Positions 53,681 to 61,793 of a DNA stretch of 61,793 bases are shown here, piece after piece (positions within the stretch are counted from its first letter, which is position 1; each line of letters starts with the position of its first letter). The position numbers and the translations under genes are program-made. The notes beneath the pieces were generated by a model that was not told the DNA's origin, ran no database searches, and worked only from the letters and a program-made list of their open reading frames with translations. The stretch comes from Deltaproteobacteria bacterium (lineage in GTDB: Bacteria; Myxococcota_A; Polyangia; DRWM01; JAAZOP01): NCBI GenBank assembly GCA_016218815.1, contig JACRCX010000074.1, positions 1 through 61,793 of the forward strand, in the 5' to 3' direction.

Positions 53681-54686
53681 ACGCGTTGAACCCGAGGTAC
53701 GCCTCGGTGGACATGTTGGCGGCCAGCCAGTGGCGGTTGATCACCTTGGCCTGGTCCCAGAAGTACTTCTTCTTCAGGCGGATCCCCTCGACCGACTTGA
53801 TCAGGCAGCCGGGCATCAGGTTGGTGAAGGTCCAGACGATGTCGTCGACGGCCTTGTCCAGAAGGCTGAAGTCGGTCTGGGCCGTCTGGAGGAACGCCTT
53901 GGCCTGCTTCGCCGCGTCGCCCTGGACCGCCTCGCCGTAGACGATTTCGCCGTCGTCGACCCACTTGTCCGTGACCCACAACGGGTTGCGGACGAGCTGC
54001 CCGTCCTTCTTGAGCACCTTGCACACCTTCGAGATCAGCCCCACCCGCTTCATCTTGTAGGCCGACCACATCTCGCAGGAGACGCAGCTCCACATCGCGT
54101 CCTCGATGCCCAGGAACCAGGGCAGGAAGTCGCTCGAGCCGCCGTCCGGGGCCGAGCCGTGACGCGGGCCGGCCTGGCCGAAGATGGCGGTATCGGCCGA
54201 GACGGTGAGGTCGCAGGCCGTGCCGAGCTCCTGGCCGCCCGCGACGCGCATGCCGTTCACGCGGCAGATCGTCGGCTTCTTGCAGCCGAGGATCATGTCG
54301 ATCATGCCGTTGAACAGGTCCATGTACATCCCGTACTCGGACGGCCGCGACGAGTAGTACTCCGCGTACTCCTTCGTGTTGCCGCCCGTGCAGAACGCCT
54401 TGTCGCCGGCACCGGTGAACACGATGGCGACGACCGAGCGATCCATCGATGCCTGGTGGAAACCGGCGATGACGCCCTTGACCATCTTCGTCGTGTAAGA
54501 GTTGTACTGGGCCGGGTTGTTCAGCGTGATCCAGGCCGTGTTCAAGCCGGCGATCGGCTTGCCGGCCGGGTCCTTGACCGGCCGCAGCTCGTAGGTCGTG
54601 CACGGCGCGTCCTTGCCGAAGTGCTCCGCGCCCCACAGATCGTGATCCTTCTTCCCGCCTTCCCTCGGCAGCCACTCGAGCGACAT
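53559..54686 (-). CDS. oah: 6-oxocyclohex-1-ene-1-carbonyl-CoA hydratase
   Basis: 375 residues, crotonase family. It adds water across and opens the ring of 6-oxocyclohex-1-ene-1-carbonyl-CoA, a late ring-cleavage step of anaerobic benzoyl-CoA degradation. ATG 54686 has GGGAGGT at 7 bp and gives the family start MSLEWLPREGG. Characteristic stretches: WITLNNPAQYNSYTTKMVKG, GDKAFCTGGNTKEYAEYYSS, FGQAGPRHGSAPDGGSSDFL, and WSCVSCEMWSAYKMK. Full family length. No other gene of the pathway (reductase, dehydratase, dehydrogenase) is in the window. Confidence 0.93.
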   Translation of the reverse strand: MSLEWLPREGGKKDHDLWGAEHFGKDAPCTTYELRPVKDPAGKPIAGLNTAWITLNNPAQYNSYTTKMVKGVIAGFHQASMDRSVVAIVFTGAGDKAFCTGGNTKEYAEYYSSRPSEYGMYMDLFNGMIDMILGCKKPTICRVNGMRVAGGQELGTACDLTVSADTAIFGQAGPRHGSAPDGGSSDFLPWFLGIEDAMWSCVSCEMWSAYKMKRVGLISKVCKVLKKDGQLVRNPLWVTDKWVDDGEIVYGEAVQGDAAKQAKAFLQTAQTDFSLLDKAVDDIVWTFTNLMPGCLIKSVEGIRLKKKYFWDQAKVINRHWLAANMSTEAYLGFNAFNSKKLTGKDVIDFVQYRRLLAEGHAMDPELFEAVLPKPK

Positions 54687-54826
54687 GGTGCGTACCTCCC
54701 GCCGTCCGGCGTCGCCGCGGGCCCCGTGCCCGCGGAAGTCCACCCCGGTTGAACGGCCGCGACGCTAGCAGGAAGGGACGGCGGGCGGAAGAGGGGGGGA
54801 ACAGGAAGGGAACACGCTTCCTCGTG

Positions 54827-54879
54827 GAGCCTGCGGAGCAGGCTTCGTGGTGCAGCCGGCGCCTTCAGGCGCCGGTCGG
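54827..54879 (+). repeat. GC-rich palindromic element, second family, copy 3
   Basis: GAGCCTGCGGAGCAGGCTTC, then GTGGTGCAGCCGGCGCC and TTCAGGCGCCGGTCGG. It is the best-conserved copy, with both hairpins complete. It lies between the start of oah and the stop of the kinase gene, 18 bp from the latter. Confidence 0.88.
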
Positions 54880-54896
54880 CGGCGGGTCGGGCCCGC

Positions 54897-56939
54897 TCAC
54901 GGCTCGAAGCTGTCTCCTCCCCCGACCACCCCGGCCCCGTCCACGGCGGCTAACGCCTCGCGCAGCGCGCGGCGCTCGCACGGCCAGCAATCACGCTGCC
55001 GCTTCGGCCCGCAGCCGGTCTCGGCGCGGAAACGCTCGAGGTGCGGCTTCATTCCCGCGTCGGGCCGCGCCGCGATCTCCGCCAGCAGCGCCCGCCGCGC
55101 CTCGCAGTCCTCCGTCGTGATGACCAGCAGCGGCAGCCGCAGCCGATCCGGTACGCCGTCGAGCAGGCCCCGGGCCGCCAACAGCTCCCGCACCCGGCTC
55201 GGCGTGGACACGGAGCGCGTATGCTCCAGGACGAACGCCACGAGCCGCTCCGCCAGCGCCGCGTCAACCGCCTGCTCCAGGAAGAGCATCGCGGTCGCGA
55301 CCGTCGACGGCTCCAGCATGCCCCGCTCCGCCAGGGAGTGCAGCTCGGTGTCCCCCACATACCGCGGATCCAGCGCCAGCGCACGCAGCGCGTGCTGGAG
55401 CGCGTCAAGCAGCCGCCCGTCGCGGTCCAGCAGCCCGGCCAGCACGAAGTGGTAGTGCGCCTCGCCGTCGAGCGACGAAGCCAGCGACTCCAGCGCCGCG
55501 ATCGCTTCCCTGGTCTTCCCGGCCGCATCCAGCGCCAGCGCCGCGAGGACCTCCGGGCGAGCGGTGAACGCGCGGCGCTCGTCCGCGGCGGCCCGGACGA
55601 GATCCTCCCGCGACGGGGTCGCGGCGTCCGGCGCTCCGGACGCCCCCGCCGCCTCGGGAGGTGCCGGCGCGACGGCCTCGAGCGCCACCCGCGCCGCGAC
55701 CTTCGCCGGCGCGGGCGCGTCGGACGCCGCCGCCGGCGGTGCCGCCGCATCCGGGCGTGGTTCCTCTCCCGTCGGGCCGGACGTGTCGCGACCGCGGATG
55801 GTCAGCGCGACCGCGAGCGCGACCAGCCCCACCCCGGCAGCGCCGACGGCGAGCCATCGGGCAACCGGCCCGCGCGAGGGCGGCGAAGGCGTCCCGGGGC
55901 ACGTCGGCGCCTCGGCCGCCCGGGGCGTTCCGGTGGCGACGTGTCGCGTCTCGACGTCGCCGCTGTCGTCGTCGGCAGGGGGGAGCGGCGAGGTGCCGCT
56001 GATGAACGCGGTCCGCACGTCGTCGCGCGGGAGTCGCGGTCGGGGAGGGCCGACGCGCCGGATGTGCAGCTCGGCGCAGGCGCGAAGCTCCCTGGCCAGG
56101 GCGTCGGCCGGCGCGATCCGCAGGCCGGGGTCCTTGGCCAGACAGCGGGCGACGACGTCGCGGAACGCGGGGGGATACTCCAGCTCGGGGGCGGCAGATT
56201 CGAGCGTCGGGGCCGGCACGGTCAGGTGCTGGGTGAGCATCGCGCCCATGGTCGGGGCGTCGAACGGTGGCCGCCCCGTGGCCATCTCGAAGAGGATCAC
56301 GCCCAGCGAATAGAGATCGGCACGGGCGTCCACCGGTTCTCCGGACGCCTGTTCCGGCGCCATGTACTTGGGCGTGCCGAAAACCATGCCCGCCTGCGTC
56401 AGCGCCTTGGCCTCGGCATCGTCGCGGATCTTGGCGACGCCGAAGTCCATGATCTTCGCCACGACCCCCGCCCCGTCCTCGCGGGGCACGAGCATCACGT
56501 TGTCCGGCTTGAGATCGCGGTGGACGATGCCCATGGCGTGGGCGCGTTCCAGGCCGTCGCAGATCTGGGCGCCGATGTCCACGAGCTCGTCGAGCGGCAG
56601 CGGGGCGTAGTCGGCGATGCGCTGCCCCAGCGACTGGCCGTCCAGCAGCTCCATGGCGATGAACAGCGCCCCTTCCGCGTCGACGCCGCAGTCGAGCACC
56701 TGGCAGACGTTCGGGTGGCTGATCTTCACCGCCGCCTGGGCCTCGCGCTGGAACCGCGCCATCGCGTTTCCTTGCCCCGTCAGGAAACGGTGCAGCCGCT
56801 TGAGCGCCACCTCGCGCTTGAGGAACACCTGCTCGGCACGATAGACGACCCCCATTCCGCCGGAGGCGACCCGCCCCAGGACCCGATAGCGGCCGTCGAT
56901 CGTGGTCCCCACCAGGGGATCGTCCTTCGGCGACGTCAC
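54897..56939 (-). CDS. Membrane serine/threonine protein kinase
   Basis: 680 residues from GTG 56939, which has GGAGG at 5 bp. Kinase domain at about 14-290: Gly loop GRVASGGMGVVYRAE, VALKRLHRF, catalytic loop HRDLKPDNVML, MDFGVAKI and MAPEQASGEP. A Pro/Ala-rich juxtamembrane segment and one membrane helix (WLAVGAAGVGLVALAVALTI) follow. The C-terminal 260 residues outside the membrane are helical and TPR-like (EAIAALESLASSLDGEAHYH). It is a Hanks-type kinase of the kind abundant in myxobacteria; the target is unknown. The last 40 residues have three Cys (CGPKRQRDCWPC). Confidence 0.93.
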   Translation of the reverse strand: MTSPKDDPLVGTTIDGRYRVLGRVASGGMGVVYRAEQVFLKREVALKRLHRFLTGQGNAMARFQREAQAAVKISHPNVCQVLDCGVDAEGALFIAMELLDGQSLGQRIADYAPLPLDELVDIGAQICDGLERAHAMGIVHRDLKPDNVMLVPREDGAGVVAKIMDFGVAKIRDDAEAKALTQAGMVFGTPKYMAPEQASGEPVDARADLYSLGVILFEMATGRPPFDAPTMGAMLTQHLTVPAPTLESAAPELEYPPAFRDVVARCLAKDPGLRIAPADALARELRACAELHIRRVGPPRPRLPRDDVRTAFISGTSPLPPADDDSGDVETRHVATGTPRAAEAPTCPGTPSPPSRGPVARWLAVGAAGVGLVALAVALTIRGRDTSGPTGEEPRPDAAAPPAAASDAPAPAKVAARVALEAVAPAPPEAAGASGAPDAATPSREDLVRAAADERRAFTARPEVLAALALDAAGKTREAIAALESLASSLDGEAHYHFVLAGLLDRDGRLLDALQHALRALALDPRYVGDTELHSLAERGMLEPSTVATAMLFLEQAVDAALAERLVAFVLEHTRSVSTPSRVRELLAARGLLDGVPDRLRLPLLVITTEDCEARRALLAEIAARPDAGMKPHLERFRAETGCGPKRQRDCWPCERRALREALAAVDGAGVVGGGDSFEP

Positions 56940-57153
56940 CCGGCCTCCCTGCCGCGGCGCCCCGGGCGCCGGCGGCGGGGAGGATGGTAGCGCCCGGCGG
57001 CGGCGCCGCACAACCCGAACCCGCGTCCGGATGAATCCGCGCGGAAGCCCACCCTGCCCCAGGGTGCGGCTTGACGGCGGTGGGCTTGCGGGTCATCGTG
57101 AACGACGCGGCGCGTGACGCGCTGGTTCAGCGGCGACGGACGGGAGGTGTGCG

Positions 57154-58899
57154 ATGCGGTCAACCCGCTTGGCTTGCCTGGTGCTCCTGGCGACTGCGGC
57201 GTGCGGCGACGGCGGGACGATCGCCGACGCCGGCCCGGACGTGCCGGACGTCGAACCCGACGGCACGGACGCCGACACCGGACCCGACGCGGCCGAGGCT
57301 GACGTCGACGACGCGCCCGACGTGCCGGCCGACCCGTGGGCCGGCGTGACGATCGTCGAGGCTCGGGCCCCCGACCGGTTCTCCGTCACCGTCACGTTCA
57401 GCCGCGACCCCGGCCGCGACGCCGCCGAGGTGCCGGACGTGTACGCCATCGCCGGCGCGGGCGGGACGCTGGCCGTGGAAGCCGCGGCCTACGACCCGGC
57501 CACGCTGACCACCACGCTGGTCACGGCGAAGCAGAAGCTCGGCGTCGAGCACACCGTCGTCGTCGACACGGGAGTGCCCGGCGGCGAGCTGAGCGCGTCG
57601 TTCGTCTCCGCCGACACCGCCGATCTGTGGACCTCGGATCTGGTGACGTTCGAGGAACGCCTGGCGCACACCGTGCGCGGGGCGATCGGCGAGCGGTGCG
57701 TGGTCTACACCGAGGGGGACCGCACGGCGCGCGTCCCGCAGGCCTGGCTCGACTACTTCGACTCCGAGGTCCACCCGCTGGAGTCCTCGCTGTTCCGCGA
57801 GCCGCCGGACCGGGACGGCAACGGGAAGATCGTCTTCGCCGTCGTCAACGGCAACGGCTTCTCCGGCTACTTCAACCCCGCCGACGGCATGTCCGATGAG
57901 GAGGCGAGGCGCGTGTGGGGCACGCACTCCAACGAGATGGAGGTGCTGTACATCGACGCCGACATCGTCGGCTACGGCGGGGGCTACTGGCGCACCGTCG
58001 TGCCCCACGAGTACCAGCACCTGTTGTACGCCGAGGAGCACCCGGACATCTGGGACGACTGGCCGTACCACAACGAGGGCCTGGCGGAGTGCGCGGTGCG
58101 CGCCGTCAACGGGGACAACGACTACGCCGTGAGCGCCTACTTCGACGACCCCTCCGGGATCATCGCCGGCGGGCTCTCGATGGTCCACTGGTCGTACGCG
58201 CAATACGACAACTATGCCCTGGCCTACCTCTTCTGGAGCTACGTCGCCGCGCAGCTCGACGGCGTGTCGACCTTCTCCGACGTGTTCCACCTCCCCAGCG
58301 GCTCGCCGGACGTCGTCGACGAGTACCTGCGCCGGCGGCTCGGCGCTTTCAACGACGTTCAGCGCGACAGCCTGATCGCCCTGTGGCTGAAGGAGGCGAG
58401 CGGCACGTACGGCTACGGCGACATGGTCGACCTGAGCGCCGAAGGGCTGCCGCCGCGGATCGCCAGCCCGGGCGCCGGGGGCCTGATGCTCGAGCCGTTC
58501 GCCGGCACCTTCGTCACCTGCGCGACCTCGCCGCTCGACTACTCCGCCACGACGGGTCTGGACATCGTGTACGTCGGCCTGAACGGTGCGGGCGCCGTCG
58601 ACATGGAAGCTCCGTTCGACGTCACTGGCGGCGCAGCACTCGTCTACAATTCCCGGTTCGAGTTCCGGTCGTTCGTCGGGCAGCCTGCGGGTCTGCCGTA
58701 CCCGTCGCGAGAGGAACCGCTCGGGTTCGCACCCGCCGCGTCGCCGCGCCGGTTCTCGGCGGCCTGGGCCGATCCGCCGCCGTTGCCGCCGGTGCCGAGC
58801 GCGCCGTTCACGCAGTGGCGCTCGATGATGACACGCCTCGGCCTGCTGCGCCCCAGCACAGGCGCACCCACGTTGCCGGACGGGCCCCCCGTGCCGTAG
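57154..58899 (+). CDS. M30-like metallopeptidase lipoprotein
   Basis: 581 residues; GGGAGG 6 bp before ATG 57154. Signal with lipobox LATAAC (Cys17), then an acidic linker (ADAGPDVPDVEPDGTDAD). Zinc-peptidase motif HEYQH at 285-289 with a downstream NEGLAE at 307-312 supplying the third ligand; this spacing matches the hyicolysin (M30) group. Upstream lies a beta-rich domain (FSVTVTFSRDPGRD), and DGNGKIVFAVVNGNGFSGYF precedes the catalytic part. Probably a surface-anchored protease. Gene context gives no substrate. Confidence 0.85.
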   Translation: MRSTRLACLVLLATAACGDGGTIADAGPDVPDVEPDGTDADTGPDAAEADVDDAPDVPADPWAGVTIVEARAPDRFSVTVTFSRDPGRDAAEVPDVYAIAGAGGTLAVEAAAYDPATLTTTLVTAKQKLGVEHTVVVDTGVPGGELSASFVSADTADLWTSDLVTFEERLAHTVRGAIGERCVVYTEGDRTARVPQAWLDYFDSEVHPLESSLFREPPDRDGNGKIVFAVVNGNGFSGYFNPADGMSDEEARRVWGTHSNEMEVLYIDADIVGYGGGYWRTVVPHEYQHLLYAEEHPDIWDDWPYHNEGLAECAVRAVNGDNDYAVSAYFDDPSGIIAGGLSMVHWSYAQYDNYALAYLFWSYVAAQLDGVSTFSDVFHLPSGSPDVVDEYLRRRLGAFNDVQRDSLIALWLKEASGTYGYGDMVDLSAEGLPPRIASPGAGGLMLEPFAGTFVTCATSPLDYSATTGLDIVYVGLNGAGAVDMEAPFDVTGGAALVYNSRFEFRSFVGQPAGLPYPSREEPLGFAPAASPRRFSAAWADPPPLPPVPSAPFTQWRSMMTRLGLLRPSTGAPTLPDGPPVP

Positions 58900-58957
58900 C
58901 CGCGGCGACGTCGCCCGGTCGGCGAGTCGCGGATGCGGGCGGGCGTCCACACCACGA

Positions 58958-59055
58958 TCAGGCGAGGTCGAAACCGTCGAGGTTCATGGAGGGCGCACCG
59001 GCCGGGCTCTTCGTCAGCTCCCTCTCGTAGCCGAACAGGTTCCAGAAGAAGTGGC
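58958..59055 (-). other. Possible 3' remnant of a minus-strand gene
   Basis: On the minus strand this reads SHFFWNLFGYERELTKSPAG then APSMNLDGFDLA and a stop. It looks protein-like but has no start codon in a reasonable position; its frame would run into murF antisense. The rest of the 231-bp gap 58900-59130 shows nothing else. Could be chance. Confidence 0.2.
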
Positions 59056-59130
59056 TCCCGGCGTCTTTCGGCTTCCGACTTTCGTCGCGGCGAGTATCCT
59101 CCGCCGCCGGGTGGGGAAAGGAGCGGCGGG

Positions 59131-60621
59131 ATGCCTGGAACCGCGACGTTCGACGCCAGGTGGGTCGCGAATGCCTGCGGGGGGAGGGTGGTCGGCGATC
59201 CGGATCTCCCCTTCGACCGCTTCGTGCGCGATTCGCGCGAGGACCTGCCCGGCGCCTGCTTCGTCGCCCTGCGGGGCGAGAACCACGACGGCCACTCGTT
59301 CGTGCCGCAGGTGCTCGGCGCCGGCGCCGCCGCCGTGCTCGTCGAGGACGCCGCCTCGCTGCCCGGCCCGCCGGGCCCGGGTTCCGCCGCCATCGTCGTC
59401 CCGAACGCGGTGCATGCCATCGCCGACGTCGCCCGCGCCCACCGGCGCCGGATGCCGGCTCGGGTCCTCGGCCTCACCGGCTCGTGCGGCAAGACCACCA
59501 CCAAGGACATGCTCCGTGCGATCCTCAGTCGGGTCGGCCCCACGCTCGCGACCGAAGGCAACTTGAACAACCACCTGGGCGTGCCGTTCACCCTGTTCGG
59601 CCTGCGTCCGGAACACCGTTTCGCCGTCGTCGAAATGGGATGCAACCATCCGGGGGAAATCGCGAACCTCGCGGCGATCGCCGAACCGGACATCGGCCTC
59701 ATCACCTGCGTCGCGCCCGCCCACCTCGAGGGGCTCGGCTCGCTCGAAGGCATCGCCCGCGCCAAGGGCGAGTTGTTCGCCGCGCTCGACCGCCCCGACG
59801 CCACCGCCATCGTCAACCTCGACGACCCCCTCGTCGCCGCCCTCCCAACCGGGCGGGCCCGGCGCGTCGGGGTCAGGCGGGCGGGGGGCGGGGAAGAAGT
59901 CTCGCGCAGAGACGCAGAGACGCAGAGAGCAGCAGGGCAGGGCGGGCGGCGGACGGCGGGGAGGTCCGACGTGACGATCGGCGAGGTCACGGCGCGAGAC
60001 GGCGGCCAGACATTCAGGCTGCGCCTGCCCGACGGGACGCCCGTCGACCTCGATCTGTCGCGTCCGGGCCGGCACATGGTGATGGACGCTGCCCTGGCCG
60101 CAGCGGCGGCTTGGGCCGCGGGCGCCGGTCCCCAGACGATCGCGGACGGCCTGTCATCCGTCGGTCCCGGAAAGCACCGAGGCGAGATCCACACGTCCTT
60201 GCGGGGCGTTGTCGTGCTGGATGACACCTACAACGCGAACCCAGGGTCCGTCCGTTCGGCCTTGCAGACATTGTCGACCCTTCCCGGACAAGGTCGAAAA
60301 GTTGCCGTTCTCGGCGAAATGCTCGAATTAGGGGACGCCGCTCCCGAATTGCATCGACAGATCGGCGAGGCGGCGGGGAGAGCAGGCATGGACCTGCTCC
60401 TGTGCGCGGGGCCCAACGCGGCGCGCACGGTGGATGGGGCGAGGGCGGCGGGATTGGCCGACGAAGCGACGCTGGCATTCGAGACGACCGAGGCGCTGGT
60501 CGCGGTGCTGGGCGGACTGCTGCGTCCCGGCGACCGGGTGCTGGTGAAGGGCTCCCGCGGCATGCGGATGGAGCGGGTGGTCGAGGGGATTCTGCGAGGC
60601 CCGGGCGCCGATGCTGTATGA
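59131..60621 (+). CDS. murF: UDP-N-acetylmuramoyl-tripeptide--D-Ala-D-Ala ligase
   Basis: 496 residues. It adds D-Ala-D-Ala to UDP-MurNAc-tripeptide, completing the pentapeptide precursor. ATG 59131 has AAAGGAG at 8 bp. Mur-ligase marks: ATP loop GLTGSCGKTTTKD (Lys at about 121), TEGNLNNHLGVPFTLF, VVEMGCNHPGEI, KAKGELF-like AKGELFAALD, and DDTYNANPGSVRSAL. At about residues 252-278 a 25-residue segment with SRRDAETQR interrupts the link between the central and later domains; it is encoded by octamer repeats (59905-59928). The stop overlaps mraY by 11 bp. Confidence 0.95.
   Translation: MPGTATFDARWVANACGGRVVGDPDLPFDRFVRDSREDLPGACFVALRGENHDGHSFVPQVLGAGAAAVLVEDAASLPGPPGPGSAAIVVPNAVHAIADVARAHRRRMPARVLGLTGSCGKTTTKDMLRAILSRVGPTLATEGNLNNHLGVPFTLFGLRPEHRFAVVEMGCNHPGEIANLAAIAEPDIGLITCVAPAHLEGLGSLEGIARAKGELFAALDRPDATAIVNLDDPLVAALPTGRARRVGVRRAGGGEEVSRRDAETQRAAGQGGRRTAGRSDVTIGEVTARDGGQTFRLRLPDGTPVDLDLSRPGRHMVMDAALAAAAAWAAGAGPQTIADGLSSVGPGKHRGEIHTSLRGVVVLDDTYNANPGSVRSALQTLSTLPGQGRKVAVLGEMLELGDAAPELHRQIGEAAGRAGMDLLLCAGPNAARTVDGARAAGLADEATLAFETTEALVAVLGGLLRPGDRVLVKGSRGMRMERVVEGILRGPGADAV
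59905..59928 (+). repeat. Three octamers CGCAGAGA inside murF
   Basis: CGCAGAGA three times in tandem, read in frame as part of an apparent insertion in MurF (about residues 252-278). No inverse arm was seen. Confidence 0.9.
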
Positions 60622-61756
60622 GCTGCTGTTCCCCCTGCGACACGAGGCGACCTGGCTCTCCTGGCTCAACGTCCTGCGCTACCTGCCGTTCCGCATCATC
60701 GCCGCCCTCCTGACCTCGATGTTCCTCTCCTTCGCCCTCTACCCCTGGTTCATCGCCCGCCTCCAGAAACGACAGATCGGCCAGGTCATCCGCGACGACG
60801 GCCCGAAGTCCCACTTCTCCAAGGCGGGCACGCCCACGATGGGCGGCTCCCTGCTGCTGATCGGCATGGTCATCCCGACCTTCCTGTGGGCGGACCTCAG
60901 CAACGCCTTCGTCTGGGTCATCCTGGGCGTCACCACCGGCTTCGGCGCCATCGGCTTCATCGATGACGCCTTGAAGCTCGTGCGCAAGAGCTCGAAGGGC
61001 CTCCGGGGCTGGTTCAAGTTCGGCCTCCAGGTCGTCGTGGCGACCGGCGGCGCTACGTTCCTCTTCACCTGGAGCGGTTTCCACCCCGACTGGCTGGCGG
61101 CGCGCGATGTCGTCGCCTTCCCCTTCGCCAAGTGGTCGACCTTCGGCCTGGCGATCCCGTGGTGGCTCTACGTCGCCTTCGCCGCGTTCGTCATCGTCGG
61201 CACCTCCAACGCCGTCAACCTGACCGACGGCCTGGACGGCCTGGCGATCGGGCCGACCATGATCGCCGGCTCGACCTACCTGCTCATGACCTACCTCGCC
61301 GGCACCACCCTCCGCTTCGCCCTGGGCGGGAAGATCCTCTCCGTCCAGGCCTACCTCGACATCCCGAAGATCGAGGCCGCCGGCGACCTCGCCATCTTCT
61401 GCGCCGCCCTCGTCGGCTCCGGCGTCGGTTTCCTCTGGTACAACACGTTCCCCGCGCAGGTCTTCATGGGCGACGTCGGCTCGCTCTCGCTCGGCGCCGC
61501 GCTCGGCGTGCTCGCGGTAATGACCAAGAACGAGTTCCTTTCGGTGATCATCTGCGGAGTCTTCTTCATGGAGACGCTGTCGGTCATCACGCAGGTCGTC
61601 TCCTTCAAGCTGACCGGCAAACGCGTGTTCCAGATGGCGCCGATCCACCACGACTTCGAGCTGAAGGGCTGGGCGGAACCGAAGATCATCGTCCGCTTCT
61701 GGATCATCGCCATCATGCTCGCGCTGATCGGCATCGGCTCGTACAAGTTGAGGTGA
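60611..61756 (+). CDS. mraY: Phospho-N-acetylmuramoyl-pentapeptide transferase
   Basis: 381 residues, about ten membrane helices. It transfers phospho-MurNAc-pentapeptide to undecaprenyl phosphate, forming lipid I. Signatures: GPKSHFSKAGTPTMGGSLLL, GFIDDALKLVRKSSKGL (acidic site), SNAVNLTDGLDGLAIG, FMGDVGSLSLGAALG, and PIHHDFELKGWAEPKIIVRF. Its start lies within the end of murF (11-bp overlap). Confidence 0.97.
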   Translation: MLYELLFPLRHEATWLSWLNVLRYLPFRIIAALLTSMFLSFALYPWFIARLQKRQIGQVIRDDGPKSHFSKAGTPTMGGSLLLIGMVIPTFLWADLSNAFVWVILGVTTGFGAIGFIDDALKLVRKSSKGLRGWFKFGLQVVVATGGATFLFTWSGFHPDWLAARDVVAFPFAKWSTFGLAIPWWLYVAFAAFVIVGTSNAVNLTDGLDGLAIGPTMIAGSTYLLMTYLAGTTLRFALGGKILSVQAYLDIPKIEAAGDLAIFCAALVGSGVGFLWYNTFPAQVFMGDVGSLSLGAALGVLAVMTKNEFLSVIICGVFFMETLSVITQVVSFKLTGKRVFQMAPIHHDFELKGWAEPKIIVRFWIIAIMLALIGIGSYKLR

Positions 61757-61760
61757 GAGC

Positions 61761-61793
61761 GTGGAGGTAGTCGGACGGAAGTTCGCGGTGCTC
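61761..61793 (+). CDS. murD: Start of murD, cut by the window end
   Basis: GTG 61761, 4 bp after mraY, encodes MEVVGRKFAVL before the sequence ends. This matches the N-terminus expected for UDP-N-acetylmuramoylalanine--D-glutamate ligase and its place after mraY. Only eleven residues are visible, so the call rests on gene order. Confidence 0.6.
   Translation, partial: MEVVGRKFAVL

Noticed and set aside
53559..54686. Benzoyl-CoA degradation gene cluster
   Set aside because: Only one pathway enzyme is present; the neighbours have unrelated functions.

Overview
The window is GC-rich DNA (about 70% by eye) that looks like a chromosomal segment of an uncultivated member of the Myxococcota or a related deltaproteobacterial lineage. 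The indications are a C-terminal tail of MYXO-CTERM type, MopE-like CDGDTDE repeats, two proteins ending in an AgmX/PglI-like domain, a PASTA-less serine/threonine kinase with a periplasmic tail, a DUF6178 protein, a receiver protein of the myxobacterial type, and many lipoproteins with Asp/Ala-rich linkers. No rRNA, tRNA, CRISPR array, prophage or classical insertion sequence was found. The lineage call is an inference from these families.

Layout. 1-4.2 kb: a partial secreted Cys-rich/propeller protein and a truncated SpvB-type protein. 4.2-7.7 kb: a decayed and a complete copy of the proline-catabolic dehydrogenase gene pruA, bracketing a Rpn/PD-(D/E)XK-like nuclease gene. 8-14 kb: three exported proteins (HEAT protein plus two paralogous propeller/HEAT/AgmX lipoproteins). 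14-18 kb: valS with a receiver-domain gene. 18-30 kb: accessory region of Cys-rich lipoproteins, a degenerate GGDEF protein, a membrane cytochrome, a large transglutaminase-like surface protein, a thioesterase, an orphan YgiT-type antitoxin and gene remnants. 29.8-31.7 kb: YfgM-like protein and BamB (outer-membrane assembly). 31.8-37.4 kb: the complete elongation module mreB-mreC-mreD-mrdA-rodA. 37.7-46.6 kb: YprB-type nuclease, a four-helix-bundle protein gene inside a repeat-bounded element, membrane proteins, a GT39-type glycosyltransferase, a 7TM-HD hydrolase and a lipoprotein. 46.7-53.7 kb: gltX, DUF6178, SAM hydrolase, a lipoprotein and a TrmA-type methyltransferase. 53.5-58.9 kb: 6-oxocyclohexenecarbonyl-CoA hydratase, Ser/Thr kinase, M30-like metallopeptidase. 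59.1-61.8 kb: murF-mraY-murD of the division/cell-wall cluster, running off the end.

The most unusual property is the density of short repeats with a consistent design. Several intervals hold arrays of degenerate 7-bp words (8- or 9-bp in others) followed by a spacer and then the reverse-complement array; two of these fill almost exactly the gap between the stop codons of convergent genes (31734-31818, 43601-43706). A third (39171-39836) has duplicated arms and encloses a gene for an IVP/Avd-like four-helix-bundle protein, resembling an rRNA intervening sequence placed between genes. Two further palindromic families (three copies each) and several arrays have entered reading frames without closing them: signal-peptide regions of two exported proteins, the N-terminal part of a YprB nuclease, MurF, and a TrmA-type methyltransferase. 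I regard this set, a possible IVP-coded element with ORF-less relatives, as the best candidate for an undescribed system here; mobility is not shown by the sequence alone.
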